From a virus: a stretch of 44,247 nt of DNA. The stretch is taken from positions 1 through 44,247 of IMG/VR virus record IMGVR_UViG_3300005096_000046; one strand, written 5' to 3'. Of the stretch, positions 1-8,574 are shown piece by piece; the first letter of the stretch is position 1; every line of letters starts with the position of its first letter. The notes beneath the pieces were generated by a model that had not been told where the DNA came from, did no database searches, and saw nothing but the letters and a program-made list of their open reading frames with translations. A program made the position numbers and the translations under genes.

Positions 1-91
1 ACAGCGCATTGGACTCGGCGTTCAACTACGCCTCGATGGAGGGGCCGGATCTTCGTTCCAGAATTTACAGGATCCTGGACCGGATCGATGG
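1..91. repeat. Left copy of 91-bp terminal direct repeat (circular contig overlap)
   Basis: The first 91 bases are identical to the last 91 (44157-44247). The repeat lies inside a single open reading frame that continues seamlessly from the right end to the left end. This is best read as an assembly overlap of a circular or circularly permuted genome, with an odd length that could match an assembler k-mer. A true physical direct terminal repeat is less likely, because such repeats in podophages are usually longer and rarely interrupt a coding sequence. The unique length is 44,156 bp. Confidence 0.95.
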
Positions 92-3000
92 ATCTTATAT
101 CGAGGAGGTCCTCAACGAAGGGGATGAAGATGCGTACGCCGTGGTCCAAAGTGCTTTCGGCGGCCTCATCGATGACATGAGCATCGAGGAGTTCCAGGAT
201 TATTTCGGGGACAGCGAGGACTATAAAGACGTTGCGGAGGAACTGATCCGGGAACGGATGAAACTCCAGACTCCCCGGGTGATCCCGGTCTTTCTCTCGA
301 TCAAGAACCCGGCTTACGTGGATTCGATCCCGCCTGAGCAAAGAGAGAAGTTGGGCCTCGAAGTCAAGAAGTCCGTCATTGGGAATTTCGACGAAGGCGG
401 AGACGAGTTCGTCGACCAGCTCTTCGACTACCTGACGACGGCAATCGATTCTGTTGTGACCCGAGAGGATATCGAATTCTCTTACAACCAGATCGAGGAG
501 GCAGTCTCCAACATCGTCATACCGTTGATGGAGGAAGGTGGGGAACTTACAACAGCCGCTCTCACCGAGAAGATCCGAGAGGTTCTCGGCGATATCGATT
601 GGTTCTACATGGCCGGGCCCACGGCGGACGAATACGCCGTTGGGGAAGTCGTCAAGGAAGTGCTCGAACTTTACGGGTTCGACGGTGTCGTCCATCTCTC
701 GGCTGGCCCGGACTTCCGGATGAAAGGCCAGATCTACGAGACGGCGCACTACATCGCCTTCTATCCTGAGCAGATCAAGAGCGTCTACAACACCGGGACC
801 TGGTCGACCACGGATGCCAGGATCCTCTTCCAGGAGGGCTCTCCCCTCAACCGGGGGCGGAAGAAGGGGGCCATCCAGTTCGGGAAGACGGAGACCATCA
901 TCCGCCTGTTCGAGGGAGCGGACCTGTCCACCATCGTCCACGAGATGGGCCATCTCTTCCTTCGCCAGCTCCAGGTCCTGACCCACCAGGGCCACGAGGA
1001 GGCCGTCCAGGACATCGCCACCCTGGAGGAGGCTTTCGGATCCCTGACCAGGCGGGAGAGCGTGGAGCGGGTCGCCGACGCCTGGACTCGATACATCGCC
1101 GAGGGGCGGGCCCCGACGCCCCGCCTGGCCGGGGTCTTCGCCCGGCTGTCCCGCTGGCTCCTGGACCTCTTCCGGGGTCTCAGGAACCTCATCAAGGGCG
1201 ACCGGATGGACCCCGAGGTCAAGGCGGTCTTCGACCGCTGGCTCGCCAGCGAGCAGGATATCCAGGCCGCCCGGGCCTACTACGAGCGGAACCAGGCCCT
1301 TTCGGAGATTCTGGCCACCGGAGCCTCCAGGGGCCAAGCTGAGCCCCCAGGCGCAGGCCAGGCGAAGAGCGAGGGGGAGGGGGAGGGTCAGAAGACCCAG
1401 GAACCCGAACGCCCCGCAGAAGGCGAATCTGGGGCTCGTAGAGGCCGTCGGCGTCAGCCCCCCACCGAACGGGAGACCCGGGCGGCCCGGAATCTCAAGG
1501 AGGCCAGGGCCCGGCTCGAGGCCGCCCGGCAACGGGCCCTGGAGGACCTGGTCCAGAAACGGCTTCGCCGAGTGATCCAGCTCAAGGGGGGCCGGGGGGC
1601 CCTGTCCGAGCACATCAAGACCCAGCTCCTCGAGGAGGATCCGGTCTATTCCCTCCTGGCCGAGGTGCGCCGCCTGGGCGGGCTGACGCCGACTCAGTTC
1701 GCCGGGCTGGGCGGGCTCCCCCAGGACTGGATGGAGGTTCTTCAGAAACGGCATGGGAAGGCCCTGGTGAGCAGTACGAAAAAGGCGAAGGTCACCCTTG
1801 CCCAGTTCGAGGAGATGGCCCAGGCCCGAGGATTCGCCTCCGTGCAGGCCGCTCTGAAGGAGGTGCTTGCCAGGCCGCCTCTCAAGCAGGCGGTGAAGGA
1901 GAAGGTGGAGCAGACCCTACGGGACCTGGAGGCCTCGATCCGGGAGGACCTGGAGAAGAACGGCTCTCTCATGCTTGGGGATGAGGCGGTTCACACGCCG
2001 GAGGACCTGGACTTCATCCTGGCCGACCTGGAACTCCTCCGGGAGCGGGCCGCCCGGCAGGCTGTCAGGATCCTCTCCAAGGCAGAGGCCCTGGCCCTCC
2101 GGGACGCCGCCAGGGACACCCTGCGGGCGGAGGCCCCGCTCCGGAAGGCCATGCGATACGACCTGTGGGGAAAGAGGGAGGCCGCCGCCGCCGTCCAGGC
2201 CGAGCGGGCCCTCCGGGAAGGTAAATGGGAGCAGGCTGAGGAGGCCATCAAGCGGCGCATCTTCTTCTTCTCCCTCGTCCAGGAAGCCATCCGTCTCCGG
2301 AAGGATGCGGACAGGATTCTCAAGAAATACGGACTCCAGGATCTCGAGAAGACTTTGAAGAAGGTCCCGCCGGAGACGGCGGCCCTGGTCCAGGACGTAG
2401 CCGCCTACTTCGGCTTGAACAAGGGGCGGGGCCCAGTCTCGGATCTGAAGTTCCGGTGGTATGAGTGGGACGAGGCCAGGACCCGGAGGGAGTTCCAGGA
2501 AGGCCTGGACATGTACCTCCCGGATCTGGAGAGCATGGTCCCCGGATGGATCCTCGAGGGGGAACGACCGGAAGAGTTCAAAGACGCCAAGGATCTGACG
2601 TTCGACCAACTCGATCAGCTCGACAGTTTGCTTCAAAAGATCATCGCCGACGGGAAGGGCGAGGTCCGGGCCCTCCAGGATCTCGGCTACAAGACCATCA
2701 CCGAGTTCTTGACCGACTCGATGCGCAGGCTCCAGACGATCCCGAAGAAGAAACGGAGGGATATCCGCACGATCCCAGGGATGGTCGGACGGCAGATCAA
2801 CCGGGCTCTGGCCGCTCTCCACATCAAGGAATTCATCTTCGAGGAAGCGGATGGAAGTCCTCTCCTCCGAGGGCGGGAATTGGGTCCTCTTCACAAGCTC
2901 TTCAACAAGGTCAACCAGGCGGACGCCGAGGAGCAGAACCGACTCGGGGAACTCTTCCACGTACTTGCCCCGGTGATGAAGGTCCTTGAGCAGGAGAGCC

Positions 3001-4928
3001 GTAAGTTCGACAAGTTCTTCGACATCGAAGGCGTCCCGGTCCCGAGGATCTTGCAAGAAATATACGGCAAGACGCAGTGGGATTTCGATATGCTCATCGC
3101 CGTTCTTCTGAATACCGGGAACGAGGACAACCTCAGGGTCCTGGCCCAGAGCGAGTACGAACTCACAGCCGACACGATCGAGATCCTACGAGGGCAGATC
3201 AGCAAGGAGGCCTGGCAGGCGATTCAGACCATGTGGGATGTGGTCGACTCCCTCTTTCCGGAACTCGAGAGCGTCCGTCGCAGGCTGACCGGCTTGAAGA
3301 CCGAGAAGGTAAAACCGTTGCCCTTCGAGGTCGTGCCAAGAGGGGCGAAGGAATCGATCAAGCTCCGGGGCGGCTACTACCCCTTGATCGCCGATCCAGG
3401 CGTCTCGGAGCGGGCGGCCTCAGCCGAGGAGGAAGAGACCTTCCTCACCCGGGCCAGGAAGGAGATGATCTACCACCCGACGGTCAAGGCGAAACAGGGA
3501 TTTACTGTTTCCAGGATCCGGGACGAGGAGGGCAGGGCCCTCTCGACTCGAGCCCCTCTTCTCTCGACTTCGGTGCTGTTCACCCACCTGAAGGACGTGG
3601 TCCACTTCATCACCCACGCCGAGGTCCTGGACGCCTTCGACAAGGTGACCAGGGACAAGAGCTGGGCCCAGCTCTTCAAGTCGAAGTTCGGGGATGAGGA
3701 ATACGAATCCCTCCGGACCTGGTTGAACTACGTGGCCAGGCCGGAACGGCGGGTCACCGACCCCTTCAACAAGGTCATGGAGTGGGGCCGGAGGAACTTC
3801 GTCGCGGCGGCTCTCGGATTCAGGCTGACCGTCGGCCTGAAACAGCGGCTCTCGATATTCAACGCCATCAACGCCTTGAACCAGGTGGTCAAGGGGTCCG
3901 GGTGGAAATATATCGCCAGGGGTATGGCATTGGTAGCGGCAACTAAATACGGTCCGCTCGAGTATGTCGGGCGGGATATTCTCCTCACGAACCTGGTTGG
4001 GAAGGGATCCCAACAGCTCCTGGATTGGATCCATTCCCTCTCCCCTCTCATGAAGTCCCGGTGGTACACCCTTGACCGGGACCTGGCGGACGCCTTGTCG
4101 TCTCTCAAGCCGAAGGATCTGAAAGGGGAGAAGTTGAAGAAGCTTCGGGAAGCCGCCTTCTGGTGGGTCAAGGCGAACGATGCGGCGGCGGTGATCCCGG
4201 TGTGGCTGGCGGCTTTCGAGCAGGCCCTCGATCATCATCTCAACGGGATCACCCCGGGGATGGAGCAGGAGGAGGCGTTCCGCCGGGCGGCGGAGCATGC
4301 CGACGTGATCGTCAGGATGTCCCAGCCTTCGGCTCTCCCCTCCGACCTGGCCCCGATCCAGCGGCTCGAGGGGATGGCCAGGCTCTTCACGACCTTCATG
4401 ACCTGGCGGATCAAGGCGGGGAATCGTGAGATGTGGTTCCTCTCCGAGGCCAGGCTCAAGCGGATCAAAGCCGGGGAGCCCGCCCTGGACGAGTGGATCT
4501 CGGACCCGGCGGCGACCTGGGGGACCCTCGTCAGGCACTTCGCATTGGAGTGGATCCTGCCGGCCACGGTGGCCCTGGGGACGTCCTGGCTCTGGTATCG
4601 GGACGACAGGGACAAGCCGGGCTGGTGGTCCTGGATCCTCCGGCCCACGACGGACGCCACCCTGGGGTGGATTCCCATCGTGAGCGAGGCGGCGAAGGCG
4701 GTGGAGAGGAAGGAGGCCGCCGGGGTCCCCGTGCTCGCCGGGGCGGAGGCCCTGGGGAAGGCGGCGGACTACACCGTCAAGGCCATCGAGACGGGGGACC
4801 CGGGCCGGGCGACGAAAGCGGCGGTCACCTGGTGGCGGACCATGGAGTGGTTCGCCGGGATTCCTGTGAGTAACATCCCGAGAGACGTCCTTCGCCTCTG
4901 GGAGAAGGGAGTTCTCAATGCCAAGTAA
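3..4928 (+). CDS. Giant polyvalent virion/ejection protein, C-terminal half (continues from 39332-44247)
   Basis: This is the C-terminal half of a protein whose N-terminal half begins at 39332; in the joined gene (GTG 39332 to stop 4928) it is about 3,250 residues. It opens inside an ADP-ribosyltransferase-like domain begun on the other side of the junction. The C-terminal signature of that domain, GFDGVVHL followed by YIAFYPEQIKSVYNTGTW, lies near bases 680-800. Next is a zinc metallopeptidase motif HEMGH at 939-953 (joined residues about 1922-1926), preceded by RLFEGADLSTIV, as in phage polyvalent-protein peptidases. A low-complexity Glu/Gly/Pro/Arg linker follows (about 1320-1480), then long charged helices. 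The last third, with a hydrophobic segment near 4551-4600, resembles the C-terminus of podophage internal virion proteins (T7 gp16 role). It is inferred to enter the host with the DNA. The first ATG in this piece (9) is not a real start because the frame is open upstream. Confidence 0.85.
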   Translation, partial: SALDSAFNYASMEGPDLRSRIYRILDRIDGSYIEEVLNEGDEDAYAVVQSAFGGLIDDMSIEEFQDYFGDSEDYKDVAEELIRERMKLQTPRVIPVFLSIKNPAYVDSIPPEQREKLGLEVKKSVIGNFDEGGDEFVDQLFDYLTTAIDSVVTREDIEFSYNQIEEAVSNIVIPLMEEGGELTTAALTEKIREVLGDIDWFYMAGPTADEYAVGEVVKEVLELYGFDGVVHLSAGPDFRMKGQIYETAHYIAFYPEQIKSVYNTGTWSTTDARILFQEGSPLNRGRKKGAIQFGKTETIIRLFEGADLSTIVHEMGHLFLRQLQVLTHQGHEEAVQDIATLEEAFGSLTRRESVERVADAWTRYIAEGRAPTPRLAGVFARLSRWLLDLFRGLRNLIKGDRMDPEVKAVFDRWLASEQDIQAARAYYERNQALSEILATGASRGQAEPPGAGQAKSEGEGEGQKTQEPERPAEGESGARRGRRRQPPTERETRAARNLKEARARLEAARQRALEDLVQKRLRRVIQLKGGRGALSEHIKTQLLEEDPVYSLLAEVRRLGGLTPTQFAGLGGLPQDWMEVLQKRHGKALVSSTKKAKVTLAQFEEMAQARGFASVQAALKEVLARPPLKQAVKEKVEQTLRDLEASIREDLEKNGSLMLGDEAVHTPEDLDFILADLELLRERAARQAVRILSKAEALALRDAARDTLRAEAPLRKAMRYDLWGKREAAAAVQAERALREGKWEQAEEAIKRRIFFFSLVQEAIRLRKDADRILKKYGLQDLEKTLKKVPPETAALVQDVAAYFGLNKGRGPVSDLKFRWYEWDEARTRREFQEGLDMYLPDLESMVPGWILEGERPEEFKDAKDLTFDQLDQLDSLLQKIIADGKGEVRALQDLGYKTITEFLTDSMRRLQTIPKKKRRDIRTIPGMVGRQINRALAALHIKEFIFEEADGSPLLRGRELGPLHKLFNKVNQADAEEQNRLGELFHVLAPVMKVLEQESRKFDKFFDIEGVPVPRILQEIYGKTQWDFDMLIAVLLNTGNEDNLRVLAQSEYELTADTIEILRGQISKEAWQAIQTMWDVVDSLFPELESVRRRLTGLKTEKVKPLPFEVVPRGAKESIKLRGGYYPLIADPGVSERAASAEEEETFLTRARKEMIYHPTVKAKQGFTVSRIRDEEGRALSTRAPLLSTSVLFTHLKDVVHFITHAEVLDAFDKVTRDKSWAQLFKSKFGDEEYESLRTWLNYVARPERRVTDPFNKVMEWGRRNFVAAALGFRLTVGLKQRLSIFNAINALNQVVKGSGWKYIARGMALVAATKYGPLEYVGRDILLTNLVGKGSQQLLDWIHSLSPLMKSRWYTLDRDLADALSSLKPKDLKGEKLKKLREAAFWWVKANDAAAVIPVWLAAFEQALDHHLNGITPGMEQEEAFRRAAEHADVIVRMSQPSALPSDLAPIQRLEGMARLFTTFMTWRIKAGNREMWFLSEARLKRIKAGEPALDEWISDPAATWGTLVRHFALEWILPATVALGTSWLWYRDDRDKPGWWSWILRPTTDATLGWIPIVSEAAKAVERKEAAGVPVLAGAEALGKAADYTVKAIETGDPGRATKAAVTWWRTMEWFAGIPVSNIPRDVLRLWEKGVLNAK

Positions 4929-5076
4929 GAGTCCGGAACAAGCGGCGTTGATGCGGGCGGCGTGCCACAATCCGAAGATCGCCCGCAAGCGTGGTATTCC
5001 TGTTGGTGTGGCCTGTGAGTTCTTCAGGGCGGACCAGGCCAAGAAGAAAAGGCTCAAGAAGCGAGGTAAGTCATGA
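4918..5076 (+). CDS. Small conserved basic phage protein (52 aa)
   Basis: The ATG overlaps the last codons of the giant gene by 11 bases, and the stop overlaps the next start (ATGA at 5073-5076), so it is translationally coupled on both sides. The 52-residue product starts MPSKSPEQAALMRAACHNPK and has a GIPVGVACEFFRADQ segment and a Lys-rich tail. Similar small proteins (MPSKS...HNP...GIP...A.EF..AD) occur in many phage late operons; no function is known to me. It may be a minor virion or nucleic-acid-binding protein. Confidence 0.75.
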   Translation: MPSKSPEQAALMRAACHNPKIARKRGIPVGVACEFFRADQAKKKRLKKRGKS

Positions 5077-5339
5077 GCAAAAAAAAGAAATGCGAGGTTT
5101 GCGGTGGCGAGGGTTTCGTCGCCAGTCACACCGGGCGTCCCTGGTCTGAGTTCGTCCAGGAGGTGGAGAAGGCCGGGTTCGACCTGGAGGAGTATCCTCA
5201 CGTCAAGGTCGGTATGGTTCAGAAGGTTCCTTGCCCCGAATGCTCGGAGCAGAAGGGAATCCCCAAACAGAACTACAACCAGATCGGTCCTCCCAAGGCC
5301 GAGGAAATCGAGGAAGGGCTCCAGGAGAGCGGAGCCTAA
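5073..5339 (+). CDS. Small zinc-ribbon-like protein (88 aa)
   Basis: The protein begins MSKKKKCEVCGGEGFV, a DnaJ-type CxxCxGxG half-knuckle, and has a second CPEC pair about 45 residues later. Together these four cysteines could bind one zinc ion. The middle is acidic and aromatic, and the tail is Glu-rich. It is the last gene of the late operon, coupled to the previous gene by an ATGA overlap and followed by a hairpin terminator. The role is unknown; candidates are a small regulatory, chaperone-like or DNA-binding factor. Confidence 0.75.
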   Translation: MSKKKKCEVCGGEGFVASHTGRPWSEFVQEVEKAGFDLEEYPHVKVGMVQKVPCPECSEQKGIPKQNYNQIGPPKAEEIEEGLQESGA

Positions 5340-5345
5340 AAGAGA

Positions 5346-5387
5346 ACCCCTCGCCGACAACCGCCCTGGTCGACGAGGGGTCTTTTT
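5346..5387. terminator. Bidirectional intrinsic terminator between convergent operons
   Basis: ACCCCTCG (5346-5353) pairs with CGAGGGGT (5374-5381), and CTTTTT follows on the plus strand. Read leftward, the same stem is followed by TCTCTTTT. It sits between the stop of the late operon (5339) and the stop of the leftward early operon (5458), so it can end both transcripts. Confidence 0.85.
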
Positions 5388-5457
5388 CTAGGCGAATTTA
5401 TAGTAGGCAAGAAGTAGCAGGATCCAGAATACGGACCAGAATATAATAAAGAGCAAG

Positions 5458-5835
5458 TTACCTCTCAGGTCCAGTCGCAGATTGTTCTTCGTCACCGTCC
5501 TCCTCCTGTTTTTCAAGACGCTTCATGGTCTTCGCCACCATCTTCTTGAGAATTTCACAGGCCAGGTCCAGGTCGGCTTTCTCCTGGCACGCATCCATGG
5601 CGATGACACTCTCGGCTCTTAGCTTGGCTACGGCCAGGTTGATCGAGGCCTTGGCCAGGTCGATACAGTCCATGAAGAACTCATAGAGGTCCGGATAGAA
5701 CCTCTTGAGGAAACCGACGGTGTTACGTATCTCCGACATCGTATGCCACCCGTCGGGCCACTGGGCCAGTCCATAGGCCAAGTCTTTGAGGACTGCCTTC
5801 TCATGTAGTTCTTGCGGGGAAAATCGTCGGTTCAT
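5458..5835 (-). CDS. Hypothetical helical protein (125 aa)
   Basis: This is the last gene of the leftward early operon. Its ATG lies 3 bases after the stop of the DNA polymerase gene, with AGAAAGGA as a probable ribosome binding site inside the polymerase end. The product has an aromatic N-terminal half (WPDGWHTMSEIRNTVGFLKRFYPDLYEFF), a long amphipathic helix with Lys/Glu, and an acidic C-terminal tail. I recognise no family. Its coupling to the polymerase gene suggests a replication-linked or host-directed accessory role, which is inference only. Confidence 0.7.
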   Translation of the reverse strand: MNRRFSPQELHEKAVLKDLAYGLAQWPDGWHTMSEIRNTVGFLKRFYPDLYEFFMDCIDLAKASINLAVAKLRAESVIAMDACQEKADLDLACEILKKMVAKTMKRLEKQEEDGDEEQSATGPER

Positions 5836-5838
5836 GGC

Positions 5839-7863
5839 TCAGTCCTTTCTGTAGCGTTTTCCATACCAGCCGGAGATGGCAAGCGGGAAGTCCCCGGCCC
5901 ATTCCGGTTTCCGCCCGGCGATCTCCAGGAATGTTTTGAACTTCTCATCAGTGGGTTCGCTTTCGGTCTCCACCACGATCTCATCGTGGACATGAAAGAT
6001 GATGGTGAAGCCCGCCCTGGCGACCTCGAGCAGGCTGTTTACGAGGAAATCTCTGGCGATCCCTTGGACCAGATTTTCGGTCAACTTCCCGCCGTAGGTG
6101 GTGACGTCGCCCCATTGGCGGGTATAGGTGTTGATCCCGAAGTAGTGGATCTGGGCCCAGTTACCTTCCTTCTTGATGACCGGGCGAAAGTAGTGAATCA
6201 TCCGTCCGGATGGGAGATGGAGACGAAGCCACCATCGGTTGGGGTCCTGGTGCAGGACGTCGAAGAAGATGGGGACCTGGGAATCGACCTTGGTCTTTTT
6301 TCCGGTGAGGATGGCCTCCCTGGCGGCCATCTCCATCTTGGCCCAAAAGTCCACGATCTTGGGATGCCTGGCTCTCCACTTCTGAACGATCTCCTTGGCC
6401 TTCTCCTCTTCCATAGGCTCCAGGCCGTAGTTCGGCCCCATCTTCCGGAAAGCCGTTGGGCCGCCTTGGTAGCCGAGGGCGAGGGTGGCAACCTTCCCGA
6501 TTAGCCGCTCGTAGGACTCCTTGGAGATCTGGTCGACGGGGATGTCGAAGATAGCAGATGCGGCTCTCTTATACACATCTTCCTTTTTTCGGTAGGCGTC
6601 CAGAATGCTGTCCTCTCCAGCCACCCAGGCGAGAACCCTGGATTCGATCTGGTCGAAGTCCCCGGCCATGATCCCGAAAGGGGAGAAGATGGACCCTCGC
6701 ACGGCGGCGGAACCGATCTGGAAGGCGGCCTGGGGCGAGAACCGACTCGGGTCCTTGAAGAGCATGGAGACCAGGCGGAACAGCTTGGAAGGCTTCCACG
6801 GGCTCCGGGCCATGTTCTGGACCTGGACCCCCATCGAGGCCCAGCGGCCCGTGTTGCTTCCCCAGAAGACCAGGCTGTCCCGGAGCCTGGCGTCCTTGGG
6901 ATCGGTCTTGTCCAGGAAGGCCTGGAACTTCTTGGTGGAGCTTCGCCCCAGGACCGCCCGGATCTCCAGGACCTCTCGGACGATGGGGGGAAGGTCCGGG
7001 CGTTTCAAGGCGTCCTTGACGGTCTTGGCCCGGAGGTCCGGGAGCTTGAGTCCGTGGACCTTCAGCCACTTGAGCATCTCTGCGACCTGGGTGGGGCGGA
7101 AAGCGTTGTTCACCAGGGAGGCCATCCGTTTGAGGAGGACGGCTTCCTTTGTCTTGAGGATCTGGAGGAACCGGTAGACGTAAGGAAAATCCACCGGAAT
7201 CCCGTGATGGTTAATCTCCTGGTCGAGCACCCATTCTCGCCAGAGAGTCTTCCAGGTCTTTCTCCAATCCGGGAAGGAGACCAGCAAAGCGTATTCGGCT
7301 TCGACATCCGCTTTGTTGTAGATCAACATGCGGATATAGTCCTCTGGGTTTGTGGACCGCACGTCCTTTCGGTCCGGGCTGGAGCACTTGTAGAGCCCCA
7401 TCTTGTTCTCGGTGTCCTTTTCCTTCCCGGTCATGAGGGTCTTCGCCGCTCCGTCCAGGGCCCTCGGCAGGCCGTGGACAGCGGCCAGAACGGCGGTGTC
7501 GACCCATTTCTTCAACGGCGGGCGTTGAGGCGTACCTTCAGGAAACAGGTGCCAGGCGTTGTATTCGAAGGAAACGTTGTGGGCTACGATGACGTCCGCT
7601 TTTTGGATCGCCTCAAAAAGCTCATATTTCGTGACGGCGCAATTGAATATGGGAACCTCTTCTTTGGAGAACATGTAACCTTGTTCGATCACCTGACAGG
7701 TGAAGGGCCCCCACCAGATCTTGGTCGGTTCGTTGTTCAGCTTGAACCCGATGCAAAGAAGTTCGGTGTCCGGGTGATGTAGGTATTGCCAGGCCCCGAC
7801 TCGTTTGATGTCGACCGTTCCGTAGGTTTCAATGTCGATTGTCAGGACGTTCAAGGGTTTCAT
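5839..7863 (-). CDS. polA-like: Family A DNA polymerase with 3'-5' exonuclease domain
   Basis: This is the replicative DNA polymerase of the phage. The N-terminus carries an exonuclease motif I (LTIDIETYG) and a later VIVAHNVSFEYNAW exonuclease motif. The polymerase motifs are clear: motif A DFDQIESR (Asp about residue 402), motif B RLIGKVATLALGYQGG, and motif C VHDEIVVE (Asp about 627). There is no 5'-nuclease domain, and about 674 residues is normal for phage family A enzymes. I chose ATG 7863 rather than GTG 7866 because GGAGGG lies 6 bases upstream of the ATG. The gene follows a stable hairpin leader (7887-7906). It sits in one operon with SSB, helicase and nuclease genes, and probably partners the Prim-Pol/helicase encoded divergently at 15775. 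Confidence 0.97.
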   Translation of the reverse strand: MKPLNVLTIDIETYGTVDIKRVGAWQYLHHPDTELLCIGFKLNNEPTKIWWGPFTCQVIEQGYMFSKEEVPIFNCAVTKYELFEAIQKADVIVAHNVSFEYNAWHLFPEGTPQRPPLKKWVDTAVLAAVHGLPRALDGAAKTLMTGKEKDTENKMGLYKCSSPDRKDVRSTNPEDYIRMLIYNKADVEAEYALLVSFPDWRKTWKTLWREWVLDQEINHHGIPVDFPYVYRFLQILKTKEAVLLKRMASLVNNAFRPTQVAEMLKWLKVHGLKLPDLRAKTVKDALKRPDLPPIVREVLEIRAVLGRSSTKKFQAFLDKTDPKDARLRDSLVFWGSNTGRWASMGVQVQNMARSPWKPSKLFRLVSMLFKDPSRFSPQAAFQIGSAAVRGSIFSPFGIMAGDFDQIESRVLAWVAGEDSILDAYRKKEDVYKRAASAIFDIPVDQISKESYERLIGKVATLALGYQGGPTAFRKMGPNYGLEPMEEEKAKEIVQKWRARHPKIVDFWAKMEMAAREAILTGKKTKVDSQVPIFFDVLHQDPNRWWLRLHLPSGRMIHYFRPVIKKEGNWAQIHYFGINTYTRQWGDVTTYGGKLTENLVQGIARDFLVNSLLEVARAGFTIIFHVHDEIVVETESEPTDEKFKTFLEIAGRKPEWAGDFPLAISGWYGKRYRKD

Positions 7864-7886
7864 CACGGGCCCTCCAGGGAAAGGGC

Positions 7887-7906
7887 GGGCCCCCCGAAGG
7901 GGGCCC
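7887..7906 (-). promoter_or_regulatory. C(UUCG)G tetraloop hairpin in the polymerase leader
   Basis: An 8-bp perfect GC stem (GGGCCCCC/GGGGGCCC) closes the four bases 7895-7898, which read UUCG on the minus-strand RNA. This gives an exceptionally stable C(UUCG)G hairpin. It lies between the stop of the secreted-protein gene and the polymerase start, about 20 bases upstream of the polymerase Shine-Dalgarno. No U tract follows, so it is more likely an RNA stability, processing or attenuation element than a complete terminator. Confidence 0.6.
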
Positions 7907-7917
7907 TGGGAAATGGT

Positions 7918-8574
7918 TTAGGCGTTGTCGAAGCGGTGGCTGTAGTGGTAGTAGTGTGACCAGCCACCTCGGTAGTCGTAGACTTTGATGCGGCATCCGG
8001 GATAGTCTCCCGATTTATAAAAATCCAAATAGATCCCTTGCCCGTTGGTGTAAAAGTTTCCGTTGGCGTTTGCCATCGGGTAGAACCTTTCATTCGAGTC
8101 CACAACCCCATCATCGTTGAGGTCTAACCAGACTTCGCCAGCCTCAAGACACTTCCAGTGCACACAACCGCCGTTCCACCCGTCATCGAAAAGCGCCTCA
8201 TACATATGGGCGCTGTAGAGAGCGGCCAACTCATCTGAGCCGAAGTCTTCTCCCTGCGCGGCGGGAAGAGCAACCCAAGATCCTTCCTCTTTCGGATTCT
8301 TGGATACCCACTCTCCTTTCTCGTTCTTGACAAGGACCTCGTAGTGGTCCCTGCCAAACACCACCTTCTGCGGAGGGGTGGAGTTCTGGGTGTAGCCGTT
8401 CTCCTGCTCGTTCCACATGAACTCCGTTCCGTGCTCGGGCAAGAAGAGGTAGTTGCCGTTGTTGTTCACCCAGCCGATGATGGAACCGAACCGGTACCGT
8501 CCGCTGGAAAGCTTCCCGGCAAAGGCGGTCCCGGCCATCAAAAAGACGGCCAACAAGCACAACAGTTTCCTCAT
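7918..8574 (-). CDS. Secreted protein with one EF-hand-type calcium loop
   Basis: The product (218 aa) has a classical signal peptide, MRKLLCLLAVFLMAGTAFA, with probable cleavage after AFA at residue 19, so it should be exported to the periplasm or outside. Residues 151-162 read DLNDDGVVDSNE and match the 12-residue EF-hand/dockerin calcium loop at positions 1, 3, 5, 6, 8, 9 and 12. The mature part is rich in Trp, Tyr, Gly and Asn and ends in a His/Tyr-rich segment. No enzymatic family is recognised. The ATG overlaps the stop of the upstream gene (ATGA) and has AAGGAG in front. An exported calcium-binding protein inside a DNA-replication operon is unexpected; it could be a superinfection-exclusion or envelope-modifying factor, which is speculation. 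Confidence 0.85.
   Translation of the reverse strand: MRKLLCLLAVFLMAGTAFAGKLSSGRYRFGSIIGWVNNNGNYLFLPEHGTEFMWNEQENGYTQNSTPPQKVVFGRDHYEVLVKNEKGEWVSKNPKEEGSWVALPAAQGEDFGSDELAALYSAHMYEALFDDGWNGGCVHWKCLEAGEVWLDLNDDGVVDSNERFYPMANANGNFYTNGQGIYLDFYKSGDYPGCRIKVYDYRGGWSHYYHYSHRFDNA

Noticed and set aside
1-91. Physical direct terminal repeats of a T7-like linear genome
   Set aside because: At 91 bp it is short, lies in the middle of one gene, and the frame continues perfectly; an assembly overlap of a circular or permuted genome explains it better.
3420-5360. 646-codon open frame on the minus strand
   Set aside because: It lies antisense to the giant gene and the two small genes, is Pro/Gly/Arg/Leu-rich and has no recognisable motifs. 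Long antisense frames are expected in GC-rich genes.
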